NCBI GenBank assembly: GCA_002059205.1
Contig: MVCQ01000016.1
Coordinates: 1-11,272 of the forward strand
From: Candidatus Latescibacteria bacterium 4484_107
GTDB taxonomy: Bacteria; Latescibacterota; 4484-107
DNA: 11,272 nt
Direction: 5' to 3'
Each line of letters begins with the position of its first letter. The first letter of the stretch is position 1. Under the pieces are notes generated by a model. That model saw only the letters and a program-made list of their open reading frames with translations, searched no databases and was not told where the DNA came from. The position numbers and the translations under genes are program-made. This document shows positions 6,671 through 11,272 of this stretch, piece after piece.

Positions 6671-6867
6671 TGTCCCGTTAGGGACAAAACAGCTATAGCA
6701 AAACAAACCAAAGAACCATTCCCCAGTCCCATAGGGACGGCATATTTATCCAATAGACTCCCATGCAAAACGTTTCTCAGATATGTGTATATCTCGTCCC
6801 TCACGGGACTTAGGGAAGACTATCGGCTATTTCCCAATGCTATAAATATCCTGTCCCTAACGGGACA
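6671..6867. repeat. Array of four GTCCC/GGGAC palindromes
   Basis: Four short palindromes share the arms GTCCC and GGGAC: 6671-6686 (TGTCCCGTTAGGGACA), 6726-6738 (centre ATA), 6796-6809 (centre TCAC) and 6852-6867 (TGTCCCTAACGGGACA). The first and last are exact 16-bp reverse complements of each other. The first two read ...AGGGAC and the last two GTCCCT..., so the array is itself roughly symmetric. Centre-to-centre spacing is about 54, 70 and 57 bp. It is not a CRISPR, because the units are too short, too variable and in mixed orientation. Confidence 0.7.
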
Positions 6868-6988
6868 TCTACCCTCTATGATTCACAGATTTGCCCAAGA
6901 TCCTCCTTTGTTCTTGTGCGGCAAAATATTTTAGATTTTCGGTTTCAAAACGCTATTTTTTGAGAAAAGGCTGAAGCCGGATCGCATC

Positions 6989-7014
6989 ATCCAAGACTTG
7001 TAACTAATCCGAGT
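6989..7014 (+). repeat. Right copy of a degenerate 26-bp direct repeat
   Basis: This is the partner of 6643-6668, differing at four positions (6994, 6999, 7004 and 7012). It ends 43 bp before the MscS-like start codon. Confidence 0.6.
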
Positions 7015-7057
7015 CAATAGCCTTTGCGGCGTTTTCCTTTCCCCCGGAGGAAGTACG

Positions 7058-7909
7058 ATGAACTTCGACAGTCAGATGGTTTCGAAAATAGTCACTTCGG
7101 CGGTGGTGTGGATCGTCGTTTACCTAACGGCCCTCGGGATCGTGCGGATCATCAACACCACGATCTCGGACGTAGAGACGCGGTACCGGTGGCGCAAGCG
7201 CGTGTACTACTTCGCCGTGTGCATAGGAGCGGCGGTCACGGCCTGGGCGTGGATGGAGCGGCTCGGCGCGCTGGGCACGGCCATCGGGCTGATCGGAGCC
7301 GGACTCGCCGTGGCGCTTCATCAGGTCATCCTCAATATGATCGGATGGCTCTTCATCGTAGTGGCCAAGCCCTTCGAAGCGGGCCATCGCATCGAATGGG
7401 GGGGGATCAAAGGCGACGTAATAGACGTGCGCGTATTCCATACGTTGATGTTGGAGATCGGCAATTGGGTGGATGCGGATCAGAGCACCGGTCGGATCGT
7501 CTATTGTCCCAATGGGAACGTTTTCAGCCAGCCGCTTCATAATTATTCCAGAGATTTCGAGTTCATCTGGAACGAGATCAAAGTGCTCGTCACGTATGAG
7601 AGCGACTGGAAGAAGGCCAAAGCGATTCTCCTCAAGCACGCCCGGAAAGAAGCGGGAGCGCATCAGGCCATCGTCGAGCAACGGCTTCAACGGATGTCAA
7701 AACGCTACATGATCCGTCAGGGCAAGCTCACCCCCATCGTGTACGTGACCATCGCCGACAGCGGCGTGGAACTCACCCTGCGGTATATGACGGATGCCTG
7801 GCAGCGGCGCACCGGCGCGGACGAGATCAGTCGGGGGATCCTGGAGGACTTCGCGGCGGAGAAGAATGTGGACTTCGCCTATCCCACGTACAGGATAACC
7901 AAGCAATGA
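7058..7909 (+). CDS. MscS-family small-conductance mechanosensitive channel
   Basis: MscS-type channels open when membrane tension rises after hypo-osmotic shock and release small solutes. This 283-residue protein is close in length to E. coli MscS (286). It has three N-terminal hydrophobic helices: about 9-33, 47-65, and the pore-lining TM3 at about 71-103 (GTAIGLIGAGLAVALHQ), which is rich in Gly and Ala as the family requires. The beta-domain signature follows (KPFEAGHRIEWGGIKGDVIDV) and then PNGNVFSQPLHNYSR, matching the MscS 'IPNG...NYSR' region. A cytoplasmic alpha/beta domain fills the C-terminus. GGAGG lies 7 nt before ATG 7058. The codons for WGG include a run of eight G (7398-7405). 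It is followed by a cation-chloride-transporter-like gene in the same direction. Confidence 0.93.
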   Translation: MNFDSQMVSKIVTSAVVWIVVYLTALGIVRIINTTISDVETRYRWRKRVYYFAVCIGAAVTAWAWMERLGALGTAIGLIGAGLAVALHQVILNMIGWLFIVVAKPFEAGHRIEWGGIKGDVIDVRVFHTLMLEIGNWVDADQSTGRIVYCPNGNVFSQPLHNYSRDFEFIWNEIKVLVTYESDWKKAKAILLKHARKEAGAHQAIVEQRLQRMSKRYMIRQGKLTPIVYVTIADSGVELTLRYMTDAWQRRTGADEISRGILEDFAAEKNVDFAYPTYRITKQ

Positions 7910-7945
7910 GCGATGAAGAATGAATAACGAGTAGTGAAACCGTGA
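7907..7945. repeat. Possible relic of a dispersed intergenic repeat
   Basis: Starting at the stop codon of the MscS-like gene, the sequence runs GCGATGAAGAATGAATAACG and then AGTAGTGAAAC. Read on the other strand this resembles the ATTCATTCTTCATC-type junk repeats that I recall between genes in many environmental genomes. Recognition is from memory and only one short copy is present. Confidence 0.25.
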
Positions 7946-7974
7946 GTAGAGCATAGGGGCGCTCACAGGAATTT

Positions 7975-7984
7975 CCCCCCCCCC
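7975..7984. repeat. Run of ten C in the 5' region of the SLC12-like gene
   Basis: A homopolymer of ten C lies 36 bp before the ATG at 8020, between the two ion-transport genes. Tracts this long are prone to slipped-strand length change and could shift spacing in a promoter or leader. It is also a place where assembly errors occur. Confidence 0.8.
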
Positions 7985-8019
7985 ACCAATTAGCCAATCC
8001 TCAATCGCCGGGAAACAAA

Positions 8020-10149
8020 ATGGCCGAAAAAACACACGATAAAACTCGCAAGAAATTCGGAACCTTCGGGGGGGTATTCACGCCGAGCGTACTGACGATT
8101 TTGGGCGTGATTATGTTCCTCCGGGAGGGTTGGGTCGTAGGCAACGCGGGATTCGGGGGCGCGGCGCTGATTATCCTGATCGCGCGCGGGATCACCATTT
8201 GCACCGGGCTGGCGCTCTCGTCCATGGTGACGAACATCCGGATCGGAGAGGGCGGGGCGTACTCCATCATCGCCCGGTCGCTGGGACTGGAAGCCGGGGG
8301 GAGTATCGGGATTCCGTTGTATCTTGCGCAAACGGTCTCCGCCGCGCTCTATATCATCGGCTTCACGGAGGGATGGCTCTACATCTTCCCCGGACACAAT
8401 CCCCACATCGTCGCCACCCTCGCCTGGGGGGGGTTATTGGTGGTCTCCATCATCAGCGCGGATCTGGCGATCAAGGTGGAGTATTTCATCATGGCGGTCC
8501 TCGGCTTTTCCCTGCTTTCCTTTTTCACAGGGGGCGGGGACGCGTCGTCCGACGTGGTGGTCTGGGGAAATTTTCAGGATGCAAGCTTTTGGCAGCTCTA
8601 TGCGATCTTTTTCCCCGCCGTAACCGGGATGATGGCCGGGGTGAATATGTCGGGGGATCTGAAGGACCCGAAGAAAAATATCCCGATGGGCATCATGACG
8701 TCTATCTTTGCAACCCTGGTGATCTATCTCGCTCTGGCGTATTTTTTAGACCTGCGGGCGGATTCGGAGGCATTGCGCGCCAATTCCTTGATTATGATGG
8801 ACCTGGCCCGATGGGGATGGGCGATTATGTTGGGCTTATGGGGAGCGACGCTCTCGTCGGCGTTGGGAAGTATGGTCGGTGCCCCCCGGATTCTATCCGC
8901 TCTCGGCGAGCATAAGATCGTTCCTTTCGCCTCCTTCTTTGCCCGAAAAACCCCGAAGGGCGATCCCCGGAATGCGGTGATCGTTACCGGAATTATCATC
9001 GAAGTCTGTCTGTTGGTGGGAACACTGGATACGATCGCGCCTCTGCTGACGATGTTTTTTCTGATCACGTATGGGATGATCAATTTCGTGGTGTTTGTCG
9101 AGCAAAGCCTGGGGATTGTAAGTTTCCGGCCCACTTTCCGGGTCCCTAAGTCGGTCTCCCTTATCGGAGGCGTGGGATGTGTGCTCACGATGTTTCTCGT
9201 GAATCCGCTTTTCAGCGTGGTCTCCGTGATTATCATCATCGGGATCTATGGGGTGCTTATGCGCAGAGGCTTGAAGGCGGAATGGGGGGACGTCCGGGGA
9301 GGGATGTTTTTGGCGATTGCGGGATGGGCCGTGCGCACCGCGTCCCGATATCCCCAATATGAGAAGACCTGGAAGCCCGATCTTTTAGTACCCATTGAGG
9401 ATCCGAAAATATGGAGCGGGCCCCTTCATTTTATCCGGGACATCACCTTCCCCAACGGAAGCGTGTCCGCGTTCACCGTGCAGCAGCCGAGGACTGAGGA
9501 GATCGAGAGGGATCTGAGGGCTCTGATCGCCCCGTTGGAGCGGGAGGACGTGCTGACCACCTCCGCGGTGGTGGAGGCCGAGGATTTCCTCTCCGGCGCC
9601 ACCGTGGTGATGCAGATGCTCAAAGCGGGGTTCTTCCGTCCCAATACGATTTTTCTCACTATGGGGGACCATCCCGACAAGGATCCTCAGTTGATCGAGA
9701 TCGTCACCAGGGCGAAGCAGGAAGGCTTAGGGGTGATTCTCCTGAGACAGCATCCCCGGGCGGCCTTCGGGATGGCGAGAGTAATCAACCTTTGGCTGAG
9801 GGACAAGAGTCCGAACTGGAACTTAGCAATTCTCCTCTCTCTGCAGTTGCAGCGGAACTGGGGGGGGCGGATCAATCTGCTGACCTCGGCGAAAACGAAA
9901 CAGGAGATGGAAAGACTCCGGCGATTTTTGAATCGGCTGAGCGAGCAGGCCAGAATGCCTGCCGAGACAGTCCCCCACGTGCTGGTAGGCACGTTTCAGG
10001 AAAGTGTTCAGGCCGCGCCCCCTGCAGATATTAGCATCTTCGGGATTGGAAAGGAAATCCTGTGCGAGCCGATGCGTAATAGAATTCGTCTGACCCACAC
10101 CTCCTGCCTGTTCGTCCAGGATTCCGGGATGGAAAGTGCGTTGGCCTGA
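8020..10149 (+). CDS. Cation-chloride cotransporter-like protein (SLC12/APC superfamily)
   Basis: This 709-residue protein is a prokaryotic relative of the electroneutral Na-K-Cl and K-Cl cotransporters. It opens with the diagnostic segment KFGTFGGVFTPSVLTILGV then IMFLREGWVVGNAG, which forms the broken first helix of the APC fold; about 12 membrane helices run to about residue 445. MSGDLKDPKKNIPMGI and GAPRILSALGEHKIVPF are further family landmarks. From about 448 a soluble domain follows. It includes FRPNTIFLTMGDHPDKDPQL and a stretch resembling the SLC12 C-terminal regulatory domain, so the eukaryote-like two-part architecture is kept. The start at 8020 has only a weak site (GGGA at 8010-8013). 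Three runs of 7-8 G lie inside the gene. Ion selectivity is not deducible, and the protein is sometimes annotated simply as an amino acid permease. Confidence 0.9.
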   Translation: MAEKTHDKTRKKFGTFGGVFTPSVLTILGVIMFLREGWVVGNAGFGGAALIILIARGITICTGLALSSMVTNIRIGEGGAYSIIARSLGLEAGGSIGIPLYLAQTVSAALYIIGFTEGWLYIFPGHNPHIVATLAWGGLLVVSIISADLAIKVEYFIMAVLGFSLLSFFTGGGDASSDVVVWGNFQDASFWQLYAIFFPAVTGMMAGVNMSGDLKDPKKNIPMGIMTSIFATLVIYLALAYFLDLRADSEALRANSLIMMDLARWGWAIMLGLWGATLSSALGSMVGAPRILSALGEHKIVPFASFFARKTPKGDPRNAVIVTGIIIEVCLLVGTLDTIAPLLTMFFLITYGMINFVVFVEQSLGIVSFRPTFRVPKSVSLIGGVGCVLTMFLVNPLFSVVSVIIIIGIYGVLMRRGLKAEWGDVRGGMFLAIAGWAVRTASRYPQYEKTWKPDLLVPIEDPKIWSGPLHFIRDITFPNGSVSAFTVQQPRTEEIERDLRALIAPLEREDVLTTSAVVEAEDFLSGATVVMQMLKAGFFRPNTIFLTMGDHPDKDPQLIEIVTRAKQEGLGVILLRQHPRAAFGMARVINLWLRDKSPNWNLAILLSLQLQRNWGGRINLLTSAKTKQEMERLRRFLNRLSEQARMPAETVPHVLVGTFQESVQAAPPADISIFGIGKEILCEPMRNRIRLTHTSCLFVQDSGMESALA

Positions 10150-10169
10150 GACGGCAAAACAAAGAAGAA

Positions 10170-10193
10170 AGTGGGAAAGTGAGACCTCCCACT
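10170..10193 (+). other. Weak hairpin after the SLC12-like gene
   Basis: AGTGGGA (10170-10176) and TCCCACT (10187-10193) form a 7-bp stem with a 10-nt loop, 20 bp after the stop codon. No T-run follows, so it is at best a weak or factor-dependent termination site. Confidence 0.25.
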
Positions 10194-10257
10194 CGCACGG
10201 GGAGCTAATAGAATAAGTTGTTGTATTTCATGCTTAAAGTCGGTGTGGTGGAGCGCC

Positions 10258-10294
10258 AAAAAAAAGGCGGCGATCACATAGCGACCGTCGCCTT
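10258..10294 (-). terminator. Rho-independent terminator of rpmB (minus strand)
   Basis: Read on the minus strand, AAGGCGACGGTC pairs with GATCGCCGCCTT, a 12-position stem with one mismatch and one G-T wobble around a 7-nt loop. A run of T (A on the + strand, 10258-10265) follows. It faces only the rpmB direction and lies about 110 bp beyond the rpmB stop. Confidence 0.82.
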
Positions 10295-10402
10295 AGCCCT
10301 GTTGACACTGATATTTCCGCTGATGACATGAATCCGCATGCCTCCCGACAGCATGGATACGGAGAAATGGGGATCAATGGAAATCAGCGCCCGCCGTATT
10401 AA

Positions 10403-10630
10403 TTACCCCTTCGTCACCTTCCCGGAGCGCAGGCAGCGTGTGCATACTCTGATACGCCGCGGAGTTCCGTCAATCACCGCCCGGACTTTTTGCAGATTCA
10501 ATTGAAATTTCCGATGCGTAATGCCGGTAATCTTTCGGCCTGCGCCGCCCGTGCGTTTGGGTGCGCCTCTACGGGCCACCGAATTTCCGTTCTGGGCCTG
10601 CCGCCCGCAGATGTCGCATTTTCGTGCCAT
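10403..10630 (-). CDS. rpmB: 50S ribosomal protein L28, zinc-binding form with extended loop
   Basis: This is a component of the large ribosomal subunit. The 75-residue protein starts MARKCDICGR, contains the conserved NLQKVRAVIDGTPRRIRVCTRC core and ends SGKVTKG. Two CxxC pairs (C5/C8 and C63/C66) make a likely zinc knuckle, the C+ form of L28. Between GNSV and NLQKVR it carries RRGAPKRTGGAGRKITGI, about a dozen residues more than the short form of E. coli and similar to Thermus L28. The frame stays open upstream, but the start at 10630 is set by AGGAGG (10636-10641) and family homology. It stands alone on the minus strand with its own promoter and terminator. Confidence 0.96.
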   Translation of the reverse strand: MARKCDICGRQAQNGNSVARRGAPKRTGGAGRKITGITHRKFQLNLQKVRAVIDGTPRRIRVCTRCLRSGKVTKG

Positions 10631-10676
10631 GGGAGCCTCCTGAGAAAAATGGTCTTTGAATCGAATAGAGTTTCCA

Positions 10677-10705
10677 AATATAGGAAGAATGATGAAAAAG
10701 AGCAA
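10677..10705 (-). promoter_or_regulatory. Sigma70-like promoter of rpmB
   Basis: On the minus strand, TTGCTC (10705-10700), a 17-bp spacer and TATATT (10682-10677) form a good promoter. Transcription would start near 10670 and give a leader of about 40 nt carrying the AGGAGG site. Confidence 0.72.
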
Positions 10706-10965
10706 GCCTTTTTTTGCGTGGGAAACGCGCCTTCGCTTTTTCATGCTTCCCCGGGTTCCTTTTGTCAGGGGCGTGGTGACGGCGCCTTTGTTTGTACGGA
10801 TGCTATCGGAATGGTCCGGTCGGGCGCGCCGCACTCCCCTGATCCCGCCGCCAATGGATGCCTCCCCCTGCTCCGCAGCTTCCCTCCCCATTTCTCCGAT
10901 TATCTTCGACCCCATCCGGGGTGGCCACGCTTGTTCCCTTTTCCATGAACGATTGGATTTTTCTC

Positions 10966-10994
10966 TTGCATAGCCGGCCTTTTCTGCCTATATT
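10966..10994 (+). promoter_or_regulatory. Sigma70-like promoter of the yggT-like gene
   Basis: TTGCAT (10966-10971), a 17-bp spacer and TATATT (10989-10994) lie 66 bp before the ATG at 11061. The expected start near 11001 rules against using the in-frame ATG at 11007, which would have almost no leader and no ribosome binding site. Confidence 0.75.
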
Positions 10995-11060
10995 TGCTAC
11001 TTCGTGATGGCAACTTTTTTTGGATTCCCCCACTATTTTCGCCCCAGGGAGAAAGACATT

Positions 11061-11272
11061 ATGTTTGATTTCGGCCACTTTTACAACGGCATCGTTGGTC
11101 TTGTGGATGGCATGCTCGGTCTTTATATGTGGGTGATCATCATCCGGGCTTTTGTATCGTGGATTCAGCCTGATCCCTACAATCCCATTGTGCAGTTTTT
11201 ATACCGCGTCACCGATCCCTTCCTGAACAGGATTCGGAGGTTTTTGCCTCAGTCTCTGTGGAGCACCGGGAT
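11061..11272 (+). CDS. yggT: YggT-family integral membrane protein (N-terminal part)
   Basis: The first 70 residues are present and the gene runs off the window. A hydrophobic helix (about 10-35) leads into the family signature R29-A-F-V-S-W-I-Q-P-D-P-Y-N-P, followed by IVQFLYRVTDPFLNRIRRFLP, which is characteristic of YggT/Ycf19-type membrane proteins. These are small two-to-four-helix proteins, in bacteria usually encoded near yggS, proC or divIVA-type genes and linked to membrane or cell-envelope organisation; the exact role is unsettled. AGGGAGA (11046-11052) precedes ATG 11061 and decides it over ATG 11007. The promoter at 10966 makes it the first gene of a unit that continues to the right. 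Confidence 0.92.
   Translation, partial: MFDFGHFYNGIVGLVDGMLGLYMWVIIIRAFVSWIQPDPYNPIVQFLYRVTDPFLNRIRRFLPQSLWSTG

Larger units (their letters stand above)
6311..7057. other. Gene-free, repeat-rich intergenic region
   Basis: There is no credible gene between the RND pump and the MscS-like gene. In order it holds a terminator, a possible promoter, a perfect 15-bp hairpin, a cluster of GC-rich palindromes, an array of GTCCC/GGGAC palindromes flanked by a degenerate 26-bp direct repeat, and an AT-rich tail. A 76-codon minus-strand ORF at 6574-6804 merely reads through these repeats. No recognised tRNA, riboswitch or CRISPR array is present. Confidence 0.7.
10631..11060. other. Divergent intergenic region between rpmB and the yggT-like gene
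   Basis: These 430 bp separate two divergent genes. The left edge holds the rpmB ribosome binding site and promoter, and the right edge the yggT promoter. The middle, about 10706-10965, is GC-rich and shows nothing I can name apart from a small ACCCC/GGGGT dyad at 10910-10923. Short ORFs on both strands here lack ribosome binding sites and recognisable products. Confidence 0.6.

Noticed and set aside
6574..6804. 76-codon minus-strand ORF across the repeat region
   Set aside because: It reads straight through the palindromes, has no ribosome binding site and no recognisable domain; its translation is a by-product of the repeats.
6671..6867. CRISPR-like array of regularly spaced palindromes
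   Set aside because: The shared unit is only 13-16 bp, centres vary, orientation switches halfway, spacing is irregular and no cas gene is nearby.
10274..10402. In-frame open stretch of 42 codons after the rpmB stop, or a 21-26-residue peptide within it
   Set aside because: The candidate starts at 10339 and 10354 have no properly spaced ribosome binding site, and the end runs into the terminator stem; an ordinary 3' untranslated region explains it.
10631..10915. Minus-strand extension of L28 to 170 residues
   Set aside because: L28 proteins begin at the MARKCDICG segment; the extension crosses the rpmB promoter and ribosome binding site.
10656..10973. 105-codon plus-strand ORF between rpmB and the yggT-like gene
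   Set aside because: It overlaps both promoters, has no ribosome binding site, is proline-rich out-of-frame-looking sequence and matches nothing I know.
11007..11060. Earlier in-frame ATG for the yggT-like gene
   Set aside because: It has no ribosome binding site and lies almost at the predicted transcription start; ATG 11061 has AGGGAGA upstream.

Overview
The window looks like chromosomal DNA from a Gram-negative bacterium of moderately high G+C content. The evidence is a complete tripartite efflux operon with a TolC-type outer-membrane protein, plus housekeeping genes (ribosomal protein L28, a YggT-family protein). I cannot name the lineage. The L28 protein has two CxxC pairs and the RRG...K...GG.G.K.TGI insertion that I know from Thermus and, less surely, from planctomycete-like bacteria, so an environmental, non-model phylum is more likely than an enterobacterium. 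The promoters I can read have sigma70-like boxes with an exact 17-bp spacer (TTGACA/TATATA, TTGCAT/TATATT, TTGCTC/TATATT).

Layout, left to right. (1) 1-380: the last codons of a membrane permease and a 79-residue thioredoxin-like protein, ending in a strong terminator. (2) 450-6387: a promoter with a possible operator, then outer-membrane factor, periplasmic adaptor and RND pump, all on the + strand, closed by a second terminator whose stem nearly matches the first. An intergenic repeat of about 110 bp sits between the first two genes. (3) 6311-7057: about 750 bp without a gene, AT-rich in its right part and full of palindromes and direct repeats. (4) 7058-10149: a MscS-family mechanosensitive channel followed by a cation-chloride-cotransporter-like (SLC12/APC) transporter, both + strand. 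(5) 10258-10705: rpmB on the - strand with its own promoter and terminator. (6) 10966-11272: a promoter and the start of a YggT-family gene on the + strand, cut by the window edge.

How the genes fit together. The three efflux genes should form one envelope-spanning pump; the substrate cannot be read from the sequence. The MscS channel and the SLC12-like transporter plausibly both serve ion and volume homeostasis, one as an emergency release valve and the other as electroneutral cation/chloride flux, but their co-regulation is inferred from adjacency only. I did not find a clearly new multi-gene system. The least explained part is the repeat-rich stretch at 6464-7014. Second is the set of long G/C homopolymers in and before the mscS-like and SLC12-like genes.
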